A stretch of DNA of 13,826 bases from JAVBSX01 sp031549145 (GCA_031549145.1 JAVBQI010000016.1:1-13826); one strand, 5' to 3'; counted from the stretch's first letter, positions 1-6,286 are shown. Notes: generated by a model from the letters alone, not told the origin. Translations and numbers: made by a program.

Positions 1-56
1 TGTTCGAGAAAGAGTTTTTCGGCGGCGGTTTCGTCCTGAATTTTTTGCGAGGGCAT
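1..56 (-). CDS. 5' end of an unidentified gene, cut by the window edge
   Basis: An ATG at 56 opens a frame that runs off the left edge. It is preceded by a good Shine-Dalgarno sequence (AGGAG, about 6 bases before the ATG). Only about 18 residues are visible (beginning MPSQKIQDETAAEKLF), charged and without a signal peptide, so a cytosolic start is likely. The gene lies downstream of asd in the same direction but is separated from it by about 220 bp containing a palindromic repeat, so it probably has its own promoter. The product cannot be identified from this fragment. Confidence 0.6.
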   Translation of the reverse strand, partial: MPSQKIQDETAAEKLFLE

Positions 57-108
57 GGTGGCTCCTGGGTTTGGGGGATGGTCAAGAAATTACCAATTTA
101 ACCTATCC

Positions 109-123
109 TGCGCCAATGCGCCA
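109..123 (-). promoter_or_regulatory. Tandem TGGCGCA direct repeat upstream of the edge gene
   Basis: Two copies of the heptamer TGGCGCA (minus strand) are separated by one base, about 55 bases upstream of the start of the partial gene at 56. An AT-rich stretch (TTAAATTGGTAATTT) follows toward the gene and could hold a -10 element. A spaced heptamer pair is a plausible operator. There is no further support. Confidence 0.25.
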
Positions 124-165
124 GTAGAATTTACTACACCCAAAAGAGCCGCAAGTGTAGCAAAG

Positions 166-250
166 CGTAACTTGCGGACCTTGTACAGGGCCTGAAACCG
201 GAAGGGTTAAACCGTGTACAAGGTCCGCAAGTTGCGTCGGAGTACCGACT
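166..250. repeat. Palindromic repeat family A, copy 1 (AACTTGCGGACC type)
   Basis: Perfect 19-bp inverted arms (169-187 and 215-233, AACTTGCGGACCTTGTACA and its complement) enclose a 27-base loop. The right arm continues into a small GTCGG/CCGAC-type hairpin (about 235-249). A related copy lies at 7537-7610 in the opposite order, and a fragment of the family lies at 12572-12599. The element sits between asd and the next gene on the minus strand and could fold in RNA as a strong hairpin. No T-run follows it on the minus strand, so it is not a canonical terminator. Confidence 0.75.
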
Positions 251-279
251 ACACATGCGGCTCATTTTTAAAAACGCGA

Positions 280-1281
280 CTACATTTGCTGCATGTATTC
301 GGCGATTTGAACGGCGTTTGTCGCCGCTCCCTTGCGGAGGTTGTCGCTCACACACCAAAACGCGAGGCCGTTCTCGCAAGAGAGGTCTTCGCGGATTCGG
401 CCGACGAACACTTCGTCCCGCTTGTCGCAGGTGCTCGGCATCGGATACTGTTTCTTCGCGATGTCGTCAACGACCACGATCCCGGAGGTAACCGCGAAAA
501 GTTCCCGGGCGACATCCACGGTAATCTTTTTCTCCGTTTCGACCAAAACGCTTTCGGAATGACAATTGGCGACCGGAACCCGAACGGCCGTCGGGCAAAC
601 CAAGATCGAATCATCGCCGAGAATTTTTCGCGTTTCGTACAGCAGCTTCAGTTCCTCGGACGTGTAACCCTGTTCTTTGACACCGCCGATTTGCGGGATG
701 CAATTGAACGCGATCGGGTACGGAAAACATTCGTACTGGTACTCTTTTCCGTCAAGCGCCGACCGCGAGCCGCCCAGCAGGTCGCGAGTTCCGGGGAGCC
801 CGGCGCCGCTGACCGCCTGGTACGTACTGACGACGATCCGCTTGACCTTGCCGTAATCGTGCAGCGGCTTGACGGCGACGACCAGTTGCGTGGTCGAGCA
901 GTTCGGGCTGGAAATGATACCGCGATGCTCCTTGATTTTCTCGGCGTTGACCTCGGGAATGATGAGCGGGACGGTCGGGTCCATTCTCCAGTAACCGCTT
1001 TCGTCGATCACGACGCAACCGCGCTTGACCGCTTCGGGAATGAAATCCCGGGCCGTTTCGTCGGGCGTACTCGCGATCGCGAGTTGGACGCCGTTAAAGG
1101 CATCGGGCGTGAGTTCCTCGACGGTGTGGGTTTGATTTTTGAACGTGATCGGTTTCCCGGCGCTTCGGGCGGAAGCGAGGAATTTGATTTTTTTGAACGG
1201 GAAGTTCCGCTCCGCAAGCAGTTGAAGAATGATGGTTCCAACGGCTCCGGTTGCACCGACGACGGCAATTGAATCGTACAC
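280..1281 (-). CDS. asd: Aspartate-semialdehyde dehydrogenase
   Basis: The protein reduces L-aspartyl-4-phosphate to aspartate semialdehyde with NADPH, the branch step toward lysine/diaminopimelate, threonine and methionine in the cytosol. Its 333 residues fit the family (about 330-370). It opens with the Rossmann nucleotide loop (VGATGAVG, residues 8-15), carries the catalytic cysteine in SSPNCSTTQ, the substrate-side YQAVSGAG segment, and the RVPVANCHSE region near the conserved histidine. The start is GTG at 1281: GGAAGGG lies 7 bases upstream and the Rossmann motif begins at the expected distance. A sigma70-like promoter is visible upstream. No other amino-acid biosynthesis gene is adjacent, so the gene appears to stand alone. 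Confidence 0.95.
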   Translation of the reverse strand: MYDSIAVVGATGAVGTIILQLLAERNFPFKKIKFLASARSAGKPITFKNQTHTVEELTPDAFNGVQLAIASTPDETARDFIPEAVKRGCVVIDESGYWRMDPTVPLIIPEVNAEKIKEHRGIISSPNCSTTQLVVAVKPLHDYGKVKRIVVSTYQAVSGAGLPGTRDLLGGSRSALDGKEYQYECFPYPIAFNCIPQIGGVKEQGYTSEELKLLYETRKILGDDSILVCPTAVRVPVANCHSESVLVETEKKITVDVARELFAVTSGIVVVDDIAKKQYPMPSTCDKRDEVFVGRIREDLSCENGLAFWCVSDNLRKGAATNAVQIAEYMQQM

Positions 1282-1339
1282 GAGATGACCCTTCCGAGAG
1301 TTTGAGGAATAGAAACAAAAAATTTTTGATCAGTAAAGT

Positions 1340-1367
1340 AGTATCACGGTTTTTCCCGTTTTTTCAA
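1340..1367 (-). promoter_or_regulatory. Candidate sigma70 promoter of asd
   Basis: On the minus strand, TTGAAA (1367-1362, 5/6 to consensus) and GATACT (1345-1340, 4/6) are separated by 16 bp, about 60 bases before the asd GTG. The spacer is itself a short palindrome (ACGG-GAAAAA-CCGT) that could bind a regulator. The 1282-1603 gap otherwise holds only a family B repeat. Confidence 0.45.
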
Positions 1368-1405
1368 GGGGCGGGCAGGAGGATTGCAAAGTCGTTGCGA
1401 TCCGT

Positions 1406-1516
1406 TAACAGCAGCCCGAAGCGTCAGCGGCGCCGGGTTGACCCCGCGTTTCCGTATTGGACAACCGGGCGCTCACGCTTCCGGCTGCTGCCCGATTCGC
1501 GATTTTTTGTAAAGAT
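1406..1516. repeat. Palindromic repeat family B, copy 1 (AGCCCGAAGCG type)
   Basis: Imperfect inverted arms (1409-1440 and 1462-1490; CAGCAGCCCGAAGCGTCAGCG against its near complement) are followed by a conserved tail ending in ATTTTTTGTAAAGATC. A second copy with the same tail lies at 13628-13736, about 85% identical by eye. This copy fills most of the gap upstream of the recombinase gene. The recombinase frame stays open through it, but the repeat content argues that translation begins downstream of it. Confidence 0.8.
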
Positions 1517-1603
1517 CAGCAATCGCACCGGCGCCGATTCGGCCTTGAAAAAAAAGTCGTTTTTCGGTACGATGCACTTCCTCTTCAACAATCGAAACCC
1601 AAC

Positions 1604-2638
1604 ATGCCCGGACCGCGACGTAAAAAGCTGACTGTCAAACGACTGGATGTCCGACCTGCCCAGCAGGTTTGGGGGGAGGCGTTTTTGGATTACATCGCCG
1701 GGGAATGTCAGCTGTCCGAGAATACCGTTGCCGCCTACCGGAGGGATTTGGACCGCTTTTTTTCCTGGCTCGATCATCGGGCGATTCCGGAAATCACGAT
1801 CCGCGAGCTGGCCGATTTCGCCGATTGGCTCTTCCGCCAAAAGCTCGCCCCAGCGACGTTGGCCCGGCACATCGTTTCGGTCCGGCTGTTTTTCCGGTAC
1901 CTGCAACTGGAAGGGTTTTTGAAAAACAATCCCGCCGATCTGCTCGGGAGCCAAAAGCTTTGGGAAAAAATGCCGCAGGTGTTGACCCCGGGGCAGGTCG
2001 ATCAGTTGCTCAACGCTCCCGAGCCGGGCAGCAAGCTCTATTACCGGGACCGGGCTCTTTTGGAAATGTTTTACGCGACCGGCTGCCGCGTCTCGGAACT
2101 CGTCAACCTCCGCCTGCCGGACGTGCATTTGAGCGACGGGTATTGCCTCTGCACGGGCAAGGGGAACAAACAGCGGATCGTCCCGCTCGGCCGTCGGGCG
2201 ATCGAAGCCTTCCGGCTTTGGCTAGAGAACGAACGACCGGTCGTTCTCGCCCGGGGCGGAGGCGAAGAGGAGCAATACTTTCGTTTTTCAGAACAGACGA
2301 TTTCGAGAACGGAAGTCGGAACGAATCCTGAGTCGGGGCCGGCAACGCACGACCCCAAAAAAGCCTGGGCCTTTTTGTCGTTCCGCGGACGGAAAATGCG
2401 GCGCGAGGCGATGTGGGAGCTGATTAAGAAATACGCCCTTTCGATCGGGGCGCCGGTTACGATCAGCCCTCATACGATGCGGCACTCGTTCGCGACGCAC
2501 CTACTCGCCGGTGGGGCCGATTTGAGACAGGTTCAAGAGATGCTCGGACATGCGAGCATCGCGACGACCCAGATTTACACACATGTCGACACGACCCGGC
2601 TCAAAGCGATTCACAAGAAATTTCACCCGCGAGGTTAA
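1604..2638 (+). CDS. Tyrosine recombinase, XerC/XerD type
   Basis: This is a site-specific recombinase of the lambda-integrase family, most similar to XerC/XerD, which resolve chromosome dimers at dif. From ATG 1604 (344 residues) the N-terminal core-binding SAM-like domain spans about 23-108 and the catalytic domain about 126-340. All catalytic residues are visible: R162 (TGCRVSEL), K186 (GKGNKQR), H290-x-x-R293 (SPHTMRHSFATHLL), H316 (LGHASIATTQ) and Y325 (IYTHVD). The frame is open upstream to 1457, but that part is a family B repeat, so ATG 1604 is preferred although no clear Shine-Dalgarno is seen. A hydrophilic insertion of about 37 residues (217-253) lies between the K strand and the HxxR helix, making it longer than the usual ~300. 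No phage or integron genes adjoin it, which favours a housekeeping role. XerC versus XerD cannot be decided. Confidence 0.93.
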   Translation: MPGPRRKKLTVKRLDVRPAQQVWGEAFLDYIAGECQLSENTVAAYRRDLDRFFSWLDHRAIPEITIRELADFADWLFRQKLAPATLARHIVSVRLFFRYLQLEGFLKNNPADLLGSQKLWEKMPQVLTPGQVDQLLNAPEPGSKLYYRDRALLEMFYATGCRVSELVNLRLPDVHLSDGYCLCTGKGNKQRIVPLGRRAIEAFRLWLENERPVVLARGGGEEEQYFRFSEQTISRTEVGTNPESGPATHDPKKAWAFLSFRGRKMRREAMWELIKKYALSIGAPVTISPHTMRHSFATHLLAGGADLRQVQEMLGHASIATTQIYTHVDTTRLKAIHKKFHPRG

Positions 2639-2660
2639 GCGGACTCGCGGGCGGCGAATC

Positions 2661-2694
2661 AGTCGAAAATCGACAAGACCAAGGAAAAGGTCTT
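2661..2694. terminator. Possible bidirectional terminator hairpins between the recombinase gene and rpsU
   Basis: Two small hairpins lie in the 54-bp gap between convergent stops: GTCGA-AAA-TCGAC (2662-2674) and AAGACC-8-GGTCTT (2675-2694). The second overlaps the rpsU stop. Neither is followed by a convincing T-run, so the call rests mainly on position. Confidence 0.35.
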
Positions 2695-2974
2695 ATTGAT
2701 AAAGCCCTTGCAGCAATTTGACGGTTCGCTGGGTTCTTCGTTCGGCACGCAGACGGGCGCGGCGCTTGGTTTCGCTCGGTTTTTCGTAACTTTCGCGTCG
2801 TCGCATCTCTTTTTTGATTCCGCTTCGTTCGACCAACTTACGAAAACGCCGAACGGCGTCCATCACCGATTCTTTTTCCCTCAATGTCAGCTTAACCACT
2901 CCGAACCAACCCTTTCTTTTTGAATACTGATCCGATAAACGAATTTTCGAAAAACACACTACACTTTTGGACAT
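2693..2974 (-). CDS. rpsU: Small ribosomal subunit protein bS21
   Basis: bS21 is a small basic protein of the 30S subunit that binds near the 3' end of 16S rRNA and takes part in initiation. The last 68 residues are a full bS21, with the family signature VRRFRKLVERSGIKKEMRRR followed by ESYEKPSETKRRARLRAERR. The start is uncertain. ATG 2974 has AAGGA 7 bases upstream and adds a 25-residue N-terminus without recognisable similarity in an AT-rich stretch. GTG 2899 gives the normal family length (68 aa) but has only a weak ribosome site. An ATTTTA/TAAAAT -10-like element at 2991-2996 would place transcription start near 2984, which fits the shorter form better. The 3' end and identity are secure. 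Confidence 0.9.
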   Translation of the reverse strand: MSKSVVCFSKIRLSDQYSKRKGWFGVVKLTLREKESVMDAVRRFRKLVERSGIKKEMRRRESYEKPSETKRRARLRAERRTQRTVKLLQGLYQ

Positions 2975-3056
2975 GATTTCGTCCTTACGTATTTTAGGAA
3001 AAATCGCGGGGAGAAAAAGGGGGGCCGGAAAAGGATTAGGCTTGTTCGGCAACGGA

Positions 3057-3182
3057 AAGGTAGCCGACCGATCTCCGAGCGGTCGGGTCGGCGGCAGCCG
3101 ACGCGTCTCGTCAAAAGACGTTGCACTGCTTCCGGTCGTCGAGTACGACGACGCAACCGCTCGGAGATCGGTTGCCTACCTT
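3057..3182. repeat. 126-bp branched palindrome (cloverleaf-like)
   Basis: A 27-bp outer stem (3057-3083 with 3156-3182, 23 of 27 pairs) encloses three inner hairpins: 3087-3102 (GTCGGC-GGCA-GCCGAC), 3104-3120 (CGTCT/AGACG) and 3136-3153 (GTCGTC-GAGTAC-GACGAC). The gap 2975-3303 between the divergent rpsU and small-protein genes holds little else. The layout would fold as a multi-way junction in RNA or a cruciform in DNA. No second copy occurs in the window. It could be a non-autonomous mobile element or a structured RNA. Confidence 0.7.
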
Positions 3183-3222
3183 CTGTATCCGGCTTCGCAA
3201 CCGTCCTGTTTTTTGGGGGGGG

Positions 3223-3250
3223 TTCGCTTTATTCGGGAAAATGGCATAAT
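3223..3250 (+). promoter_or_regulatory. Weak candidate promoter of the 3304 gene
   Basis: CATAAT (3245-3250, 5/6 to the -10 consensus) lies 16 bases after a poor -35 (TTCGCT, 3223-3228). Transcription would begin near 3257, just before the ATG at 3262 and about 47 bases before the ATG at 3304, which favours the latter as the real start. Confidence 0.3.
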
Positions 3251-3303
3251 ACGAGTAATCAATGTTTTCCTTCCTTTTTTCAAAAAGCGGAACCACAAAA
3301 GAT

Positions 3304-3627
3304 ATGGCATTATTTGAAATCGAAACGCATTCCCATATTGTGATCACTTGGGCCAAGGACGAAGACGGGGCACGTCGGATCCTTTATGAATATTACCCGA
3401 CCGAAGAGGTGATCCGGGTCACCAAACGGCCTCGCGACGCCTGGGTTATCTCAAAATCGGCGCTCGGCATCTCCGGCCCGTCCAATCCGTGCGATATCGC
3501 CCGGGAATGTCTCTCCAAGGCCTCGGGAGACAAACTGCACGCGATTCGTCTTTATATGCAACAGACCGGTAGCGATTTGGACAATTCGCGAAAGGTGGTC
3601 GAATCCAACATGGTTATCGGCTGGTGA
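3304..3627 (+). CDS. Small cytosolic protein of unknown function
   Basis: The 107-residue protein begins MALFEIETHSHIVITWA. It has mixed charged and hydrophobic content, no signal peptide and no membrane segment, so it should act in the cytosol. It looks like a compact alpha/beta domain. Segments such as VIRVTKRPRDAWVISKSALG and KLHAIRLYMQQTG look well ordered, and I have an impression of similar unnamed proteins in planctomycetes, but no function is known to me. An in-frame ATG at 3262 would add 14 residues (MFSFLFSKSGTTKD). ATG 3304 is preferred because the likely transcription start is only a few bases before 3262. It converges with the prenyltransferase-like gene across a repeat-filled gap. 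Confidence 0.75.
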   Translation: MALFEIETHSHIVITWAKDEDGARRILYEYYPTEEVIRVTKRPRDAWVISKSALGISGPSNPCDIARECLSKASGDKLHAIRLYMQQTGSDLDNSRKVVESNMVIGW

Positions 3628-3687
3628 TCGACCGCATTTCGACCGACGGTTCTTTTTTGCCTAAGAACTTTCTCAATCGCCCTTTTT

Positions 3688-3792
3688 TATACCGTAGCCG
3701 GTATGGGCGGTAGGCTTCGCCCTCCATCAAACCGCGGCCTCGTTGGACCGCTGCCGTGTTGAAGACGGAAATTTTAAACCGGCTTGAGCATA
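3688..3792. repeat. Palindromic repeat family C, copy 1 (TATACCGTAGCCGG type)
   Basis: About 105 bp, beginning TATACCGTAGCCGGTATGGG and ending in AAACCGGCTTGAGCATAA. It aligns over its whole length (about 85% by eye) with the copy inside the neighbouring gene at 4198-4302. The ends form an imperfect terminal inverted repeat, clearest in copy 2. Together with the adjacent family D palindrome it occupies the 303-bp gap 3628-3930 between two convergent genes, where nothing else is seen. Confidence 0.8.
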
Positions 3793-3875
3793 ACCACGGA
3801 ATACGCGGAATAACGGAATAGACGGAAATACAAAAAGTCCGTGTTTTCCCGTCTTTCCGTGTGTTCCGTGTTAAA
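3791..3875. repeat. Palindromic repeat with CACGGAAT units (family D)
   Basis: The left half contains iterated CGGAATA units (ACGGAATACGCGGAATAACGG). The right half contains the complement (CGTCTTTCCGTGTGTTCCGT). A short A-rich loop lies between them. The element abuts the family C copy. Repeats built from the word ACGGAATA are familiar from many bacterial genomes, from memory. Its transcript would form a long hairpin between two convergent genes and might end transcription from both sides. Confidence 0.75.
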
Positions 3876-3930
3876 AAACCGTTCGATTTTCGGTGCAATT
3901 GCAAAGGGTATTTTGTTACGGCTCCTCAAG

Positions 3931-5037
3931 TCAAACCGGCGGCTCTTCGGCGAGGAGCGACTCGACGACCAGGCCGTAAAAGGTAAACTCGACATCGGGC
4001 TCTTCGTCCCAGGCCCCGCCGGTGTACCCGATTCGGCCCGGTTCGGTTTTGCGCAAACTCCGGGCGAAGCCGAGAACGGCTTGTTTTTCCGACCGGCACA
4101 AGACCTCACGCTCGGCGAGTGCGATCAATGTCGTCGCGGTGCTTAACAAATCGGGGACCGGGATGCGGGTGTTGGCCCGAAAGCCCCCTTCTTCGAGATA
4201 TACCGTAGCCGGTATGGGCAATAGGCTTTGCCCTCTGTCAAACCGCGGCCTCGTTGGGCCGCTGCCGGACTCAAGACGAAATTCTAAACCGGTTTGAGTA
4301 TACTGGTTTTTCAAAAACCGAGCCGACCGTTCCGCAATCGCATCGATTTGCCGGACCGTTTCCTCCCGCCCGCTCCCGAATGTCTCGAAGCGGCCGCGAA
4401 CGATCTCCAATAGCCCGAGCGCGGCGGTCGTCGGGTTGGTCCCGGGGTTTCGGAGGGCATCCAGTTCGACGAAGCCCCCCTCGGGCCGCTCCCTTCGCGA
4501 AAGCATCGCGAGGAGCCGTTCGCATTCCTCTTCGCTGCGCAAAAACATGTCGGGGCCGATCAATTCCGAAGCGGCAATCGCGAGAAACGTATGGTACGTG
4601 CTCGAATAATGAGTGCTCGCTGAAGCCGCGAAGCCGCCGTCCTCCTGTCGCAAGGCAGAGAGCCGCTCGAATGCCCATTCGGCCCGGTTCCGCTTGTGAG
4701 TTTCGAAAAGATCGCGGCCGCTCGCCATTTCCAAGAGCAAGGCCCCGAACAGCAGCGAAAGGATGTCGATGCCCGCGAGCGGCCTGTCGATTGCATCGGC
4801 CAAAAAAATCTCCGCGTTTCGCGAAGTCGCATCGTCGGTCAATGCTCCGAGCAGGGACAAACCGCGAAGGGCGAAGCCGGTGTAATAGAGATCGCCGGTC
4901 CCCTTGCGGCCGACGAAACCGCCGCCCGGCACTTGGGCGGCAAGAAAGAACGCCGCCGTTTGTTCGCGAAATTCCCGGTCCCACGACGCGGTCCCGCTCG
5001 CAAGGCGAATCGTCAATCGTGTCAGATAAGGCAACAT
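3931..5037 (-). CDS. Prenyltransferase/squalene-cyclase-fold repeat protein, with an in-frame repeat insertion
   Basis: This 368-residue protein has at least five alpha-alpha-barrel repeats of the prenyltransferase beta-subunit/squalene oxidase type, each with a GG(F/Y) turn: VPGGGFVGRKG (36-46), QEDGGFAAS (131-139), RPEGGFVEL (184-192), EEGGFRANTRIP (about 282-293) and a C-terminal GRIGYTGGAWDE repeat. The Asp/Cys/His zinc ligands of true protein prenyltransferases are not evident, and no DxDD cyclase motif is seen, so the catalytic role is unknown. There is no signal peptide. Residues 246-280 are encoded by a family C repeat copy that interrupts the fourth repeat just before EEGG; without them FLKNQ-LEEGGF would read as a normal repeat. 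ATG 5037 has only a weak upstream GGAA. The barrel fold is secure, the substrate is not. Confidence 0.85.
   Translation of the reverse strand: MLPYLTRLTIRLASGTASWDREFREQTAAFFLAAQVPGGGFVGRKGTGDLYYTGFALRGLSLLGALTDDATSRNAEIFLADAIDRPLAGIDILSLLFGALLLEMASGRDLFETHKRNRAEWAFERLSALRQEDGGFAASASTHYSSTYHTFLAIAASELIGPDMFLRSEEECERLLAMLSRRERPEGGFVELDALRNPGTNPTTAALGLLEIVRGRFETFGSGREETVRQIDAIAERSARFLKNQYTQTGLEFRLESGSGPTRPRFDRGQSLLPIPATVYLEEGGFRANTRIPVPDLLSTATTLIALAEREVLCRSEKQAVLGFARSLRKTEPGRIGYTGGAWDEEPDVEFTFYGLVVESLLAEEPPV
4198..4302. repeat. Palindromic repeat family C, copy 2, inside a coding sequence
   Basis: This copy aligns end to end with the copy at 3688-3792. It is exactly 105 bp, so it adds 35 codons without shifting the reading frame or adding a stop. 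Its ends form an imperfect inverted repeat (ATATACCGTAGCCGGT against GTATACTCAAACCGGT). It encodes residues Y246 to Y280 of the prenyltransferase-fold protein. Confidence 0.85.
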
Positions 5038-5075
5038 GGTTGGGCAAGTTCCAGATTAATAATGATCTGACTTAC

Positions 5076-5147
5076 CGTCATCCCCGCGCAGGCGGGGATC
5101 CAGAGATTACGGTTTCCCTCTGGACCCCCGCTTGCGCGGAGGTGACG
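5076..5147. repeat. 72-bp palindromic repeat family E, copy 1 (CGTCATCCCCGCGCAGGCGGGG type)
   Basis: Arms of 30 bp (CGTCATCCCCGCGCAGGCGG and onward) pair with CTCTGGACCCCCGCTTGCGCGG and onward, with about 26 of 30 matches, around a short TTACGG centre. The reverse complement of 7653-7724 matches it at roughly 67 of 72 positions. Elements of this CCCCGCGCAGGCGGGG kind are widespread REP-like repeats, from memory. This copy lies between the esterase stop and the start of the prenyltransferase-like gene. Confidence 0.85.
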
Positions 5148-5224
5148 GGTTTAATTGAGTATTCCAAAATCGCAGTGCAGCAAGGAAACAGGAAGGTTAT
5201 TGCCACTCTCGCCCCATACCCACC

Positions 5225-6079
5225 TTACGGTTTCCGGTTTTTCAAAAGCCAGTCGTACAGATCGCCGTTTTTGTATGTCTCGCTCCAGGAATCATGGTCC
5301 GCTTCCGGATAAAGCGTGATCTTTGCCTTTTGGCCGCCTGATGCGCGAACCGCTTCGACCATCTCCTTGCTCAAGGCGACGGGGACGACGGAATCCTTCT
5401 CTCCGTGAAAAGCCCAGATCGGGAGATCGACCAGCTTGCCCGCTTGAGCGACGTCCGCCCCGCCGCACACCGGAGCGACGGCCGCGAACCGCTCCGGAGC
5501 CGTTTCGGCCAGCAACCAGGAGCCGAACCCGCCCATGCTGAGGCCGGTCGCGTAAATGCGACTCTTGTCGACTTTGTACGTTTTTTCAAGTTCGTCCAGC
5601 AGCAGAAGAAGCTGTTCGGCGGACCAGCAGTACTCTTCTTCGCATTGCGGGGAGACGACGATAAAAGGGCATTGTTCCTGAATGTTCGGACTGTCCAAAT
5701 ATTTCGGCGGGCCGTGCACTTTGACCTTTGCCATATCTTTTCCCCATTCGCCCCGGCCGTGCAAAAACAGGAGCAGCGGCCAGGATTTCGCGGCGGCGCT
5801 TTCGTCATAATCGGCCGGCAGGAACAACCAAAACCGGACATCTTCCTTTTGCGTCGGATCGACGGGCTTCGAGGTAGCCAATTGCGAGAAGGTCGCTTCG
5901 AGCGGTTGATCCTTTTTCTTTTTCCAGGTCGAAGTGCTCTTGGGCAATTCGATCTTTTGGGCGATTTGTTTTCCCTTTTGCGGTTTCGCGGAAAAATCGG
6001 GCTCGTCCGCCAAAACCGAAACGGCGAAAAAACCGAGGAGAAAGACGACACTCAAAAAGCAGGAAACGGAAGGTTGCAT
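5225..6079 (-). CDS. Secreted alpha/beta-hydrolase esterase/peptidase (COG4099-like)
   Basis: From ATG 6079 the protein has 284 residues. A clear Sec signal peptide (1-24, cut after SVLA before DEPDF) places it outside the cytoplasmic membrane. The hydrolase fold shows the oxyanion segment FLHGRGEWG (105-113), the nucleophile Ser181 in GLSMGG, the acid Asp229 in HGEKDSVVP and His262 in ADHDSWSETY: a complete serine triad. The HDSW-ET-Y ending and length match the 'predicted peptidase'/polyhydroxybutyrate-depolymerase-like esterases common in planctomycetes, often linked to carbohydrate-ester or peptide breakdown. The substrate cannot be read from sequence. The frame is open to 6208, but ATG 6079 has AAGGA 8 bases upstream, begins the signal peptide directly, and a promoter overlaps the longer N-terminus. 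Confidence 0.9.
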   Translation of the reverse strand: MQPSVSCFLSVVFLLGFFAVSVLADEPDFSAKPQKGKQIAQKIELPKSTSTWKKKKDQPLEATFSQLATSKPVDPTQKEDVRFWLFLPADYDESAAAKSWPLLLFLHGRGEWGKDMAKVKVHGPPKYLDSPNIQEQCPFIVVSPQCEEEYCWSAEQLLLLLDELEKTYKVDKSRIYATGLSMGGFGSWLLAETAPERFAAVAPVCGGADVAQAGKLVDLPIWAFHGEKDSVVPVALSKEMVEAVRASGGQKAKITLYPEADHDSWSETYKNGDLYDWLLKNRKP

Positions 6080-6161
6080 AAGGAAGGTCCTTTTTCGGGA
6101 AAGGGAATGACGAAAGAGTAATGAGAGGGCAAACAAAACAAGCGTCGCAATATTCAAGATG

Positions 6162-6208
6162 TTATACCGTACCTGTATAATACTACCGCGAAACGATTTT
6201 TCCGTCAA
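6162..6208 (-). promoter_or_regulatory. Candidate promoter of the esterase gene with an operator-like palindrome
   Basis: On the minus strand TTGACG (6208-6203) and TAGTAT (6185-6180) are 17 bp apart, giving a transcription start near 6173 and a leader of about 94 bases. A TTATAC-N7-GTATAA inverted repeat (6162-6180) covers the expected start point, where a repressor would act. The -35 coincides with the start of the longest open frame, which rules out that longer start. Confidence 0.45.
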
Positions 6209-6257
6209 TCAACACTGAAGTAGGTTGTCGCAGGAATACATTATTTTTGCCGGTGTA

Positions 6258-6286
6258 TTGTTTTTTCCGACCGTAAAAAATACAAT
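6258..6286 (+). promoter_or_regulatory. Candidate promoter of the NagX-like gene
   Basis: TTGTTT (6258-6263) and TACAAT (6281-6286, 5/6 to consensus) are separated by exactly 17 bp. Transcription would begin near 6293, about 44 bases before the ATG at 6337. The two boxes lie in an inverted repeat (GTATTG-TTTTTT against AAAAAA-TACAAT). Confidence 0.5.

Noticed and set aside
214..1272. 352-codon open frame on the plus strand over asd
   Set aside because: It is antisense to an unmistakable asd with catalytic motifs. Its translation has no family resemblance and begins inside a palindromic repeat.
1457..1603. N-terminal 49-codon extension of the recombinase
   Set aside because: It is composed largely of a family B repeat shared with 13628-13736 and has no similarity to Xer N-termini.
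2231..2246. Perfect 16-bp palindrome GAACGACCGGTCGTTC inside the recombinase gene
   Set aside because: It lies within conserved coding sequence (the ENERPVVL region). One such palindrome is expected to arise by codon choice, and no paired site supports a dif or operator role.
3057..3182. tRNA or CRISPR unit in the cloverleaf region
   Set aside because: There is no T-loop GTTCRA-type sequence, no acceptor stem geometry of a tRNA, and no repeated spacer pattern.
3614..4109. Minus-strand frames across 3614-3904 and 3774-4109
   Set aside because: They are translations of the family C and D repeats and the edge of the prenyltransferase-like gene in another frame.
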